DNA of 19,533 nt from Candidatus Zipacnadia bacterium (GCA_029821455.1 JALGTI010000014.1:1-19533); one strand, 5' to 3'. Shown: positions 8,101 to 15,034, numbered from the stretch's first letter. Translations and numbers: made by a program. Notes: generated from the sequence alone by a model not told the origin.

Positions 8101-8822
8101 CTCCTGCGAAACGCGGTTATGCAGCGGATTATCGTGGGCGCCGATTTGCTGGCCGCGACTTGCAGGTGCGTGTTATAGATGAAATACTCATCTGGGTAGT
8201 AGTGGATATTGACGAAGCGCTCGGTTGTCTTGATCCTGGGGTCCACCAGGAACTCAACGTCGTCGAGGTAGACAGTCACAGGCTCGGGGCCATTGAACTG
8301 CCAAAAAACCCAGTGGTTCCGTCGCCAGTCAGGCTTGACATCCGGTGGATGGCCGACGCTGAAATCCTCGGCGTATAACACCACTTTTTGCCAGCCTTGC
8401 GTGCCCAAGGGGACAGCGTGATGCCATTGTGTCTGGTAGTCACCGCTGGTGAACGTCACTGTCAGTGTGCTTTGGCCAGGATTCGACACAACCTTGAGCC
8501 AAAAGCTGATCCCCTTGGCCAGAGCCGCCATATCAGAGGGGAAGGCCAGATACTGGCCACCAGTTTTCTCCGCACCGGTAAAGTGTAGGCTCAGACCGCG
8601 TTTGCCCGAATGCGCAGCCTCCTCTGAGGGCTCAGCATACTGGACATTGCCGGAGAATGCCGCACCGGGAAGCGGGCCTGGTGCCTCGAAATCGAGAAAT
8701 GGATACGGGCGCAGTTCCTCCTGCGTCGGTGTTGTCGCATCACCAGCGACAGCACCAAGTCCGAACACAACTATCACAACACACAAACAGGCCACAAACA
8801 CACACGCGCTTCTCACCAACAT
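5106..8822 (-). CDS. Large secreted clan GH-A glycoside hydrolase-like protein with CBM9-like C-terminal module
   Basis: Exported multidomain protein (1238 aa), probably a polysaccharide-degrading enzyme. It has a signal peptide (about 1-27, ending AVA before GDATTP). A carbohydrate-binding-like beta-sandwich covers about 38-205 (FLDFEAPG, then LSLHFTG, then VYLDDVEFLVD), and a second, unrecognised beta-rich region about 205-505. A TIM barrel runs from about 513 to 830 and carries WEISNE with putative acid/base Glu626, and WWTEYAWYG with putative nucleophile Glu726. The 100-residue spacing and the NE motif fit clan GH-A (GH39/GH5-like); I cannot assign the family. A beta region follows, then a CBM9/DOMON-like module (about 1043-1238; LWLRWDEGKFYIGLVVRDD, then GDSVQLGFD). 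The ATG at 8822 is chosen because AGGAGGAG precedes it and it starts the signal peptide; the frame runs open to 8945. It stands alone, convergent with the efflux operon. Confidence 0.9.
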   Translation of the reverse strand: MLVRSACVFVACLCVVIVVFGLGAVAGDATTPTQEELRPYPFLDFEAPGPLPGAAFSGNVQYAEPSEEAAHSGKRGLSLHFTGAEKTGGQYLAFPSDMAALAKGISFWLKVVSNPGQSTLTVTFTSGDYQTQWHHAVPLGTQGWQKVVLYAEDFSVGHPPDVKPDWRRNHWVFWQFNGPEPVTVYLDDVEFLVDPRIKTTERFVNIHYYPDEYFIYNTHLQVAASKSAPTIIRCITAFRRRLVGPASVLVNGKEFDNATLALSGGKVGLSDQEYVELTGSVANYRYQVSARLECEPKRPLTYRLSLDQDTYYKQGFEIDGIRGRFNPGPAGIVRQVEDAKSIILGSLSKRRLTIEPGEGVSAVVRRDDEGQFALDLTSDAGIVEFILSPPSEAIEISLATERYHNVYDVQDAGDIAIKALFRNNTEQSRWCNYKARMTDFEGQQVFEASGAVRIAATDSTEQLLEPDVSLLGFYKCVVEAMDASTGEVFRKFITLGVIQPVERAKPPDKSGKFGVTFFCKAPELAQLIARCGIMWSRDNIYHSSMEPKPGEYRWGVMDMYTSNALKAGLWTMPINGGWASWTELDEMVKDSWSERKRVNLDAWAQWWSEMATRYKGKVGAWEISNEIYGNPVELVVDLHRAAYEAIKEVEPDVPVVANVTTGYGDTVQYLKDFLEANGAQGCDVISAHPYTGYHLSPEQGGMRELGDRVNEIIAPYFDNPRQWWTEYAWYGDDEFNPHIPCVERDWSPAIISERAQAQYIIRAYLAGMAAGVERMFYFLDQDTVMRPMPSGLLREEGIHPALCAINTICRALEYTDFVQDVELQDDVELMVFRGADHVAAAVWCTATPERRYVLRAPLAAADVQVLEMMGNTLEFPQAAKEIGIPFDGSPAFIISTKLSPEALAEALSRARLEGGGPVSIQHEAGPPVSVGRVFLKPGALEVEVCNETAKPASGKLSVLPPRPVNWGLRDEAAEFADLPPGAVVRIELQREATLPLQGSPTLLRLRASGAPPVKRNYNLLFASHSQSRLPVDDDPATWGEPRLVLDTAQYTMSCVNGVKAPSTVWEGPQDLSARLWLRWDEGKFYIGLVVRDDVHRQLADRALDMWQGDSVQLGFDAEGNAPTERPDGWDGIDDSEWEMGLFQGQPELLRTTGPGGFAVSRIEGVDFSVRREGDVTIYVAAFPWEVLAPATGEEGTIFSFNFIANDDDGNGREGWLGITGGIGETKAPRLFRKVLLVR

Positions 8823-8827
8823 CACAT

Positions 8828-8835
8828 CTCCTCCT
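8828..8835 (-). promoter_or_regulatory. Strong Shine-Dalgarno that fixes the glycosidase start
   Basis: On the minus strand AGGAGGAG (8835-8828) lies 5 nt before ATG 8822. The reading frame is open for another 41 codons upstream, but those encode no signal peptide and overlap transposase-derived sequence, so this site decides the start. Confidence 0.8.
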
Positions 8836-8918
8836 AATCGTACGACCCCATAGCACCTCCACTTTAGGCCACAGGTCGCGAAAGCGAAAGTTCCGTTCGC
8901 CACTTCCCGATACCTCCT

Positions 8919-9002
8919 GAGGATCGAAGCGAGCGCGGCGATCAACTGCGCATGCTGGCGGTCGTGGACGAGTATACGCGAGAGTGCCTAGCCATCGAGG
9001 TG
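8919..9002 (+). pseudogene. Remnant of an IS3-family transposase (OrfB, integrase core)
   Basis: Read on the plus strand, 8919-9002 encodes EDRSERGD followed by QLRMLAVVDEYTRECLAIEV. This matches the conserved block of IS3-family OrfB (typically EDRTxDGRxLRMLxVIDEYTRECLAI), just after the first catalytic Asp of the DDE domain. Similarity stops on both sides, and the frame ends at TGA 9051. No start codon, second Asp, Glu or terminal inverted repeat is visible, so this is a decayed fragment of about 28 codons. It lies in the gap between the divergent glycosidase and repeat-protein genes, and marks an old insertion and deletion event there. Recognition is from memory of the family motif, not a search. 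Confidence 0.75.
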
Positions 9003-9194
9003 ACGCCCAGCAGTCGACCAAGGGGAGGTCACGACCCTGCTTCTAACCCTTGATATTCAACATAGTTGCGCTCCTGGAAGGCGAGGAGACTGGGGGATAG
9101 ACCAGTGATTGCGCAGCCCATCATATGAAACCATCCCCCGACTGGCTTGTCACATAGAAGGACTAGCGCTCCGGGTGTAGAAGTTGACGATGAA

Positions 9195-10469
9195 ATGAGA
9201 ACTAACGCCATACTGGAACTGACGATAATGGTTATAGCGGTGGCCTTCGTACCAGCCCAGGCCCAGCTTGAACAGCCTGCCGTGGACCTGAGAACGGTTC
9301 TGGAGCGGGCGGCCGAAGCTGCTGCCTGTGTGCCAGATTGCCAGTCCCGTGCTGTCGCTTTGGCCGAGGTTGCGGCCCTCTACGCGCAGGTGCACGACAG
9401 CCGCGCCCGCACCCTTTTTGCCGACGCCAAGTACGCCTGCTCGTTGGCGGACGATCCCTTCATAGCCATTGTGGCCGAGCGTGGCGTGATGGCCCGCTGG
9501 GCACTGCTTGACCGGGACAAAGCCCTAGAGAGGTTTGAACGGCTGTTGGATGCAGCTCGTGGACTGCGTTATGCTGCCCAGCGGTCGCTGGCCTGCCGCG
9601 AACTGGGCCGGTCGCTGATACCCCTTGACCCGGAGATGGCCCGCCAGGCCTTCGCTGCCGCCCGCGAGTATGCCTCAGTCCTCGAATCTCCCCTTTTTGC
9701 CGCAGCCTCACTGCGTGATCTGGCAGTATCCATTGCCCCATTGGACCAGCCACTTGCTGACGAGATAATGCAGCAGGCCTCTGACCTGCTCGATGCCATG
9801 CCGCTGGCAGAGGCCGGACAGAATCTCGCCTGTGCAGAACTGGCCGCAGCCTGGGCCATTTGGGACCTGCCGGCTGCTTTGGCCGAAGCTGACAAACTGC
9901 TAGGCGCCGAACGCGACTACGCGTTACTGGCGATCGTCCGTGCCCTGACGCCCTTGGATTGCAGCCAGGCCCTGCAGCTTGCCAACGAGGTGACCGCTGA
10001 CGCCCAGCGAGCAGTTGCTATCGCGCTTTGTGCCGCCCAATTGCCCCCTCAGCAAGCGGGCGTGGCGGCTGCTCTGGCGCGGCAGGCGCTTATCCTTGGG
10101 GCCGACCTCCAGGGGCAGGAATACTTCGAGTTGCAGACACTCTGCGCCGCTGCCTTGGCCTCAGATGTGGACGCGGCGCTCGCCGTGGTTGCTCAACTCC
10201 ACGATCCGGACGCCCACGCTGAAGCTCTGGGAGCGGTCGCGGTGAAGATTGCCTGCTGCCAGCCTGACCGCGCGCTCCAGATCCTGTCCGACATCGAAAT
10301 CCTGCCTGCCAGGGATGCTGCCACCTATCGTGTAGTACAGGAACTGGCGGCCGCCGACATCGTGCGGGCCTATCAGCTCGTTGATGACCTCCGGAGCCAG
10401 CGCCGACGAGCCTTTGCCCTGATTGAGCTTGCCAAAATTCTGTTAGCCCCAAATGACACAAACCAGTGA
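9195..10469 (+). CDS. Secreted all-helical repeat protein of unknown function
   Basis: Not recognised as a named family. It has a signal peptide (residues 1-23, ending AQA before QLEQ). The rest (424 aa in all) is Ala/Leu-rich and almost entirely helical, built of degenerate helix-hairpin units. A loop motif of the form (S/A)xxPLD followed by an Ala recurs: SLIPLD (about 140), SIAPLD (about 179), AWAIWD (about 219), ALTPLD (about 250). The spacing is 31-40 residues. This resembles TPR or HEAT-like solenoids, which usually bind proteins, but no canonical TPR consensus is seen. ATG 9195 is chosen because the signal peptide begins there; the frame stays open upstream to 9147, and no strong ribosome binding site is visible. 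Its stop abuts the next gene's ATG (TGA directly followed by ATG at 10470), so the two are almost certainly co-translated. Confidence 0.85.
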   Translation: MRTNAILELTIMVIAVAFVPAQAQLEQPAVDLRTVLERAAEAAACVPDCQSRAVALAEVAALYAQVHDSRARTLFADAKYACSLADDPFIAIVAERGVMARWALLDRDKALERFERLLDAARGLRYAAQRSLACRELGRSLIPLDPEMARQAFAAAREYASVLESPLFAAASLRDLAVSIAPLDQPLADEIMQQASDLLDAMPLAEAGQNLACAELAAAWAIWDLPAALAEADKLLGAERDYALLAIVRALTPLDCSQALQLANEVTADAQRAVAIALCAAQLPPQQAGVAAALARQALILGADLQGQEYFELQTLCAAALASDVDAALAVVAQLHDPDAHAEALGAVAVKIACCQPDRALQILSDIEILPARDAATYRVVQELAAADIVRAYQLVDDLRSQRRRAFALIELAKILLAPNDTNQ

Positions 10470-12137
10470 ATGCTGATGGCTCCAGGAATCCTTAGGTTAG
10501 TGACTGGCCGAAGCAGCCGCTGGATCGCGCTGGCATATATACTAGCGCTGCCCACGATTGCTCACCCGGCCGAGCTGCCGCAGAACTTACCTGCCAGCCT
10601 GCTAGATTGGCACGTCTCATCAGACTCTCCCGATAGGTTCACTCTGTTCCCCCAACCCGTCCGCCAGGAGTCCCTGCTGCCAGTGGAAGCCTGGCGGCGC
10701 GAACTCACCTTCTTGCTCTCCGACAGCCGACTATGGCAGCCTCGCGCTCTCACAGCCGCCGAACTACTCAAGGCTTCACATTTGCCGGAGCTGCCCGACC
10801 TTATGAACACGGACTTGCGGACAGCAATCCCACTGGAGTTCTGCCCTTTCTATCTGCCTGACGTCTATCCCGAAAAGACCCTCGACGACTTCTGCCACAA
10901 CATCTACGTCAACTCCCTGCTCCTCAGGCAGAGCGGATGGGCCAATCCATTTGCCATCGCCGACCGACAGGCAGAAAAACTGGACAACGACCGCAAGTTT
11001 CGCCGCAAGCAGCTCGCGCTTGGGGCGCTATATGCCTACCTACGGCGCGACTGCGAGCACTGGGGCACCGCCGCCACTCTGGCGATGCTCCACGAACAGA
11101 AGTACCTCACAGTCAGTGCTATAGCCGAGCTGGCCATTCCGGAGCTGGCCAAGCGCTTGCCATCGCAGTTGGTGGACGTCTCCGTCGGCGAGGGAGAGGT
11201 AGCGGTTGACCTGGCTTTGCGCACCCGCACCAGCTTTGACAGCATAGCTGACCCTGAGCACCTGCTGCGCGCGGCCGCTAGCCGAGGCCTCAAGGCCCTC
11301 GCTATTGCTGACCGCAACCGCGTGGATAGTGCCCAGGAAGCCCAGCGCGTCGCTCGGCGTCTCCAGCGTCAGGGCAAGCTGCCGCCTGACTTCCAGGTGA
11401 TTCCCGGCGAGCATATTGAGACACTGAGCGGCAGCGTACTGGGCTTGTTCATCAAGCACCGCATCCCTGACGGTATGACGATGGCCAAGACCGTTGACCT
11501 CATCCACAACCAGGGTGGCATCGCGCTCTTGACCCATCCCGGCGTGGCTGGAGGGCCTAAGCTACTCAGGGCTCTACCCTTTGACGGCTACCTCATTCAG
11601 CCCGGCATCTTCGAGATGTACCGGACTATGAGAATATTATATGATCCGGCCCTGGCCAACAAAACCGCCTTATACGCCTCCAGCAGCCCTTACGAGCAGG
11701 GGGTCGGACTGCCCTATTCGATAATCGAGGCCGATTCTACCGCTCTGCCGGCTCTTCGTGACGCGATGCGACAGGGGAATTCTTGGGCGGCTGGGGGCCT
11801 GTATCTTCCCTCGATGCTGCTGGTCTCCATGCCGCCGCTGGCCAAATTCGAGGATATCCTCAATAGCTACTATCGTGGTCACGACTACACCGAGCGCAAG
11901 CTCTGGGAACTGCTGAAAGCGGGCAATGTCCAATTACATACTACCTGGGACCGCGAGGTCCGCCGGATGATGGGCCTTGGCGGCTTGCCCGGTGGCATCC
12001 AGGACATTGTCAATGGCGACTCGCCGTTGTTAGATGCGCCCAAACTGGTGGATATCAGCGCTGAGTACTCATGGTTTCGAGTTACCTACAATCATCCAAC
12101 TGATACTTGGCGCTTGACCGCCACCTTGCAGTGGTAG
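10470..12137 (+). CDS. Secreted PHP-like protein with most metal ligands lost
   Basis: 555 aa with an N-terminal export signal (about 15-34, ending AHPAELP). Residues about 36-235 match nothing I recognise. Residues about 245-470 follow the PHP (polymerase and histidinol phosphatase) pattern, but key positions are changed. DLHxHTxxS is DLALRTRTS (His to Ala249 and Arg251). TDHN is ADRN (His to Arg282). PG(V/I)E is PGEH (Glu position is His315, with Glu314 beside it). The SDAH-type motif is absent, replaced by ASSSPYE. Only the HP of LTHPG (His356) survives. The fold is therefore predicted without a working metal centre, suggesting a binding or structural role. It begins directly after the helical repeat gene and is followed 119 bp later by the thioredoxin-like gene. 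A wrong family call is possible, but the spacing of LKALAIADRN, VIPGE, LGLFI and THPG argues for PHP. Confidence 0.8.
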   Translation: MLMAPGILRLVTGRSSRWIALAYILALPTIAHPAELPQNLPASLLDWHVSSDSPDRFTLFPQPVRQESLLPVEAWRRELTFLLSDSRLWQPRALTAAELLKASHLPELPDLMNTDLRTAIPLEFCPFYLPDVYPEKTLDDFCHNIYVNSLLLRQSGWANPFAIADRQAEKLDNDRKFRRKQLALGALYAYLRRDCEHWGTAATLAMLHEQKYLTVSAIAELAIPELAKRLPSQLVDVSVGEGEVAVDLALRTRTSFDSIADPEHLLRAAASRGLKALAIADRNRVDSAQEAQRVARRLQRQGKLPPDFQVIPGEHIETLSGSVLGLFIKHRIPDGMTMAKTVDLIHNQGGIALLTHPGVAGGPKLLRALPFDGYLIQPGIFEMYRTMRILYDPALANKTALYASSSPYEQGVGLPYSIIEADSTALPALRDAMRQGNSWAAGGLYLPSMLLVSMPPLAKFEDILNSYYRGHDYTERKLWELLKAGNVQLHTTWDREVRRMMGLGGLPGGIQDIVNGDSPLLDAPKLVDISAEYSWFRVTYNHPTDTWRLTATLQW

Positions 12138-12159
12138 TTGCACAAATACCTTCGTGCAA
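12138..12159 (+). repeat. Perfect 6-bp inverted repeat after the PHP-like gene
   Basis: TTGCAC (12138-12143) and GTGCAA (12154-12159) form a perfect dyad with a 10-nt loop, starting at the base after the PHP-like stop codon. It has no T-tract, so it is a weak terminator at best. It sits over the -35 region of the candidate promoter just downstream, which would fit an operator. Confidence 0.4.
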
Positions 12160-12173
12160 AACCGGCCGCAAGG

Positions 12174-12182
12174 TGTTATACT
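12174..12182 (+). promoter_or_regulatory. Candidate extended -10 promoter for the thioredoxin-like gene
   Basis: TGTTATACT (12174-12182) matches an extended -10 element (TGn followed by TATACT, five of six to TATAAT). The hexamer 17 bp upstream is GTGCAA, a poor -35, as extended -10 promoters allow. Transcription would begin near 12189, leaving about 68 nt of leader before ATG 12257. This may let the third gene be expressed separately from the two before it. Confidence 0.4.
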
Positions 12183-12256
12183 TATGGAGACCCGCGCCCG
12201 CCGCAGGCCCGTACCTTTACCTCATCACAAGTGGAGAAGTGGAAGAGGTGGAAGCC

Positions 12257-13204
12257 ATGCAACGCCAACTGGTGACCATCGGGATAGTCCTGTGTGCTAC
12301 GTCTCTGTTCCCTACACCGCTTATCGCCCAGGATGATGAACAACCATTGCCGGAGATACGCTGGCACGAAAGTTGGGACAGCGCCCTGCAGGCCGCCTCG
12401 TTGTCCCACAAGCCCATCTATGCCTTCATTTATGCCCGCGACAACCCCGACTCGCAACGGATGTGGGACTACACCTTGATAGACCCAGTGGTGGTCAGAG
12501 AGCTAGTCCATTTCGTGCCTTGCGCCATCAACGCCAAGGCCGCTGCCAACCGCCACTTCCTGCAGGAATATGATCTTGCCCCCGCCGAGCAATCCAGCCA
12601 GACCAACACCTACCTGGGCTATCTTGCAGCCGGCCTCTTCACTGACAGCCGAGGCCAGACGCTATACACAACCCCGGACTTCCTGGTCCCGGAGGCCATG
12701 GCCTACTTGCTCCAGCAAATCCGTATCTTACACGAAAGCCTGGCCGCTATCGAACAAGACCCAAAGCACGCCGTCGCCTACGCACAGGCCGGGCACATCT
12801 ACTTGGGCCTAAGCCTCTACCAGCAGGCAGAGGAGTTCCTCAATCAAGCACTGGCCCTCGACCCCAAGAATGAGGCCGGCGCCAAGGCAGATGCCCAACT
12901 CGACCTGATTATCCTCAGTATCCCGGCTGAGGATGAAGAACAGCAGGCCCGTCAGGCCTTGAAGGCTCGTGCAGAACTGGAGAAGTACCTACGTACCTAT
13001 CCCCACTCGAAGCGCGAACTCGAAGTCCGCTACTTTATTGCTGTCTGTCAGTACACCGGCAACCGGCCGCGCCAGGCCCTCAAGACACTCGATTACTTCT
13101 ATGGACCCAACAAGCCTGACGAGTTCAACGAGAACATCTGGACCCAGCGCGCCCTGGGTCTGCGCACCGCCATCCGTGAGGAGTTAGGGCTGCCGCCGGA
13201 GTGA
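12257..13204 (+). CDS. Secreted thioredoxin-fold protein lacking CxxC, with C-terminal TPR region
   Basis: 315 aa exported protein. A signal peptide covers about 1-24 (ending LIAQ before DDEQ). Residues about 36-155 follow the Thioredoxin_7/DUF255-like pattern: W..SW..AL..A...KPIYAFIYA, then ..M...L.DP.VV.ELV..FVP..INA. The CxxC that normally precedes the conserved Met (Met69) reads N63-P-D-S66, so no redox pair exists. Residues about 160-300 contain helical TPR-like units: HAVAYAQAGHIYLGLSLYQQ, then AEEFLNQALALDP, and a later RYFIAVCQYTGN...ALKTLDYF. A redox role is unlikely; binding is more plausible. ATG 12257 is chosen for the signal peptide and the GGAAGAGGTGG-type purine-rich stretch before it; the frame is open back to 12107. 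It ends 31 bp before the convergent cupin gene. Confidence 0.82.
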   Translation: MQRQLVTIGIVLCATSLFPTPLIAQDDEQPLPEIRWHESWDSALQAASLSHKPIYAFIYARDNPDSQRMWDYTLIDPVVVRELVHFVPCAINAKAAANRHFLQEYDLAPAEQSSQTNTYLGYLAAGLFTDSRGQTLYTTPDFLVPEAMAYLLQQIRILHESLAAIEQDPKHAVAYAQAGHIYLGLSLYQQAEEFLNQALALDPKNEAGAKADAQLDLIILSIPAEDEEQQARQALKARAELEKYLRTYPHSKRELEVRYFIAVCQYTGNRPRQALKTLDYFYGPNKPDEFNENIWTQRALGLRTAIREELGLPPE

Positions 13205-13235
13205 CTGCCGCATAAACCCCCGGCCTCATCAGTAT

Positions 13236-13691
13236 CTACCCACCGCTCACGTGCCACTCAAACGGGATCTCCGGATCAAAGGGGTCGCGGCGAAGCTCAT
13301 CTGGCTCTTCGTAGTTATACACTTCTGTCGGGATGTTGAGCACTACAGCCATTGCTCCCCCCACAGGTAGATACCCGTGCCAAACGAGGGGTGGAATCTG
13401 GACCAACAGGGGCCGTAATTCTCCCATTACAATGCTCTGCGTCTGGCCACAGGTAGGCGAGTCGGGACGGTCGTCGTACAGCCCCAGCCTGACATTGCCG
13501 CTGACGCAGCACATATTGTCCGTTTGCTTGCGGTGAGCGTGCCAGGCCTTTACGATGCCGGCGAAGGCTGCCGAGACGTATGCCTGCCCGAAGCGCTCAA
13601 AGCATTCATCATCCTTACGCAGTATCTCCATCAGATAGCCGCGCTCATCGGCACGCACACACAACTCCTTGATCATAACACCGTCTATCAT
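13236..13691 (-). CDS. Stand-alone RmlC-like cupin (dTDP-4-dehydrorhamnose 3,5-epimerase family)
   Basis: Small cytoplasmic cupin of 151 aa. It keeps RmlC-family features: DERG (15-18), AWHAHRKQTD with the putative catalytic His51, VSGNVRLGLYDDR, IPPLVWHGY (99-107), and the closing YNYEEPDE...DPFDPEIPFEW. Classical RmlC converts dTDP-4-keto-6-deoxyglucose to the L-rhamnose precursor, but this protein is shorter than the usual 180 or so residues, and no rmlA, rmlB or rmlD lies nearby. The substrate is therefore open: a sugar-nucleotide epimerase or another isomerase is equally possible. ATG 13691 has GGAGG about 7 nt upstream. It starts 17 bp after the second M16 gene and is the last gene of a four-gene minus-strand operon. 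Confidence 0.83.
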   Translation of the reverse strand: MIDGVMIKELCVRADERGYLMEILRKDDECFERFGQAYVSAAFAGIVKAWHAHRKQTDNMCCVSGNVRLGLYDDRPDSPTCGQTQSIVMGELRPLLVQIPPLVWHGYLPVGGAMAVVLNIPTEVYNYEEPDELRRDPFDPEIPFEWHVSGG

Positions 13692-13708
13692 CTGTTATCC
13701 TCCAATAC

Positions 13709-15034
13709 CTACTCAGGCATCTGGACGCCAACGTAGTCAAAGGCAAACCAGCGTGTAGCCATTGCCCGTAATTGCTCCTCGGTTACTGTTGCCACTGCCT
13801 CTGGCAAGTTGGCGATTGACTCTGGATTCGCACCGAACATTTGGCAGCGGTTGATCAAAGCAGCCGATGTCTGAGCAATGTGCAATTGGGTGGCCAGTTC
13901 CGTTGCTGCGCGCATCCGCGCAGTCTCGAGTTCCTCATCACTGACGCCACCTTCGATGAAGGCCTGCAGGTGTTCCACCAGCCTGCTGCGTACCTTTTCA
14001 ACTCGTCGTGGATCACACGCGCTCCAGATGGCCACATACGGCTGGGCCTCCACCACAACGGGCAGCACATCAATGGGCGGCGGCGCCCCGGGTACTCGTC
14101 CGGCCAGGGTCAGTCCCAGCGAGCGCGCCAGGGCCAGGTCCCGCTGAATTCTACCATTGGGGCCGCTGAGAATCTGATGCGCCACCAGGCCAGCAGCAAA
14201 CTCCGGCTCCGTGACCGGCGGCGCTGCCACACCGACCACCATGACTGCCTGGCCCAGACCCAGTCCACTGCCGACACGGGCCCGCGAATAGGGCACCGCA
14301 GGGCCACTTGCCTCCCAGTCATTTGCTTCCCCCCTTGGCAACGCACCAAACGCACCCTCAACCGCCGCCACGGCTTTCTGCTCACTAAGCGGGCCCACCA
14401 GACACAAGCAGGTGTTGGCCGGCACGTAGTGCCACGCACGGAATGCCCTTAGTTGTTCGGATGTGATGTTAGCCAGTGTGGTCGGTTCGCCGTAGATCGT
14501 CTCCAGCCCTGTCGGTCTCCCCAGCAACGCGGCACGCAACAGATAATAGGCGCCCTCAACCCCGGTGGTTGCCTTATCCCGCTGGCCTAGCATATCCGCC
14601 TTGGCGTTCGCCAGCCCCTCCTCTGGCAGCTCTGCGACATAGAGCGCCTCAGCCAGCAACTCAAGCGCCTTGGGCAGCTCCACCGTTGGGACGCAGACAG
14701 ATGCCTCCACAAAGTCCCATTCCACATTGAACAGCGAAGGAGCACCTGTGCGGCCGAGCGCCACATCGAGCGCTCCCAGTGCTGGATTGGCTGCGATCTG
14801 AGAGCGCACCACTTCACTGATCTGGTGCTGAATAAGTGCGCGCACTCCATGCAAGTGCTCCGGCTCTTGCCTGCCGGAGACCTTGATTGCCACGTGAATG
14901 CCGACCAAGTCACTCGAGTTATCCTCAACTGCCACTAGCTTCAGACCGTTTGCCAATGTAGTCTGGCACACTTGTACTGCCGGCACCGGGGTGGCGAGCA
15001 GCATCGCAAGCACAACAGTCACACAGGCCCTCAT
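13709..15034 (-). CDS. Secreted M16-family (insulinase/pitrilysin-like) protein, zinc motif lost
   Basis: 441 aa with a signal peptide (about 1-19). The N-terminal M16 domain begins with TTLANGLKLVAVED, and the C-terminal half has the M16 middle signature region (ITSEQLRAFRAWHYVPANTCLCLVGPL). In active M16 enzymes GLAHFLEHM carries HxxEH; here the segment is GVRALIQHQ, so the first His is Ala66, the catalytic Glu is Gln69, and only His70 remains. The downstream ligand Glu, expected in a VLEEI-like stretch, also appears changed (MLGQRD). It should not cleave peptides. Non-catalytic M16 subunits are known as partners of active ones and as core proteins of respiratory complex III. Its ATG overlaps the stop of the preceding M16 gene by 4 bp (ATGA), so the two proteins are probably made in equal amounts as a heterodimer. 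Confidence 0.9.
   Translation of the reverse strand: MRACVTVVLAMLLATPVPAVQVCQTTLANGLKLVAVEDNSSDLVGIHVAIKVSGRQEPEHLHGVRALIQHQISEVVRSQIAANPALGALDVALGRTGAPSLFNVEWDFVEASVCVPTVELPKALELLAEALYVAELPEEGLANAKADMLGQRDKATTGVEGAYYLLRAALLGRPTGLETIYGEPTTLANITSEQLRAFRAWHYVPANTCLCLVGPLSEQKAVAAVEGAFGALPRGEANDWEASGPAVPYSRARVGSGLGLGQAVMVVGVAAPPVTEPEFAAGLVAHQILSGPNGRIQRDLALARSLGLTLAGRVPGAPPPIDVLPVVVEAQPYVAIWSACDPRRVEKVRSRLVEHLQAFIEGGVSDEELETARMRAATELATQLHIAQTSAALINRCQMFGANPESIANLPEAVATVTEEQLRAMATRWFAFDYVGVQMPE

Larger units (their letters stand above)
8823..9194. other. 372-bp divergent intergenic region
   Basis: This gap separates the glycosidase start (minus) from the repeat-protein start (plus), so it must carry both promoters, but I find no convincing -35/-10 pair for either. 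It holds the transposase remnant (8919-9002) and a short TTGATATTCAA palindrome (9050-9060). A weak inverted repeat is also present, GGGGGAT near 9094-9100 and ATCCCCC near 9132-9138, with a loop too long for a simple terminator. No tRNA or other RNA gene is recognised. Confidence 0.6.

Noticed and set aside
8823..8945. N-terminal extension of the glycosidase by 41 codons
   Set aside because: It would bury the signal peptide, lies partly over the transposase remnant, and the AGGAGGAG site points to ATG 8822.
9094..9138. GGGGGAT/ATCCCCC inverted repeat as a terminator or element end
   Set aside because: The arms are 7 bp with a loop of about 30 nt and no T-tract, and there is no matching IS terminus, so chance is likely.
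12107..12256. Longer start for the thioredoxin-like gene
   Set aside because: The upstream 50 codons overlap the PHP-like gene and the candidate promoter, and would place the signal peptide internally.
13841..14452. Plus-strand open frame (203 codons) across the second M16 gene
   Set aside because: Shadow frame opposite a gene with clear M16 landmarks.
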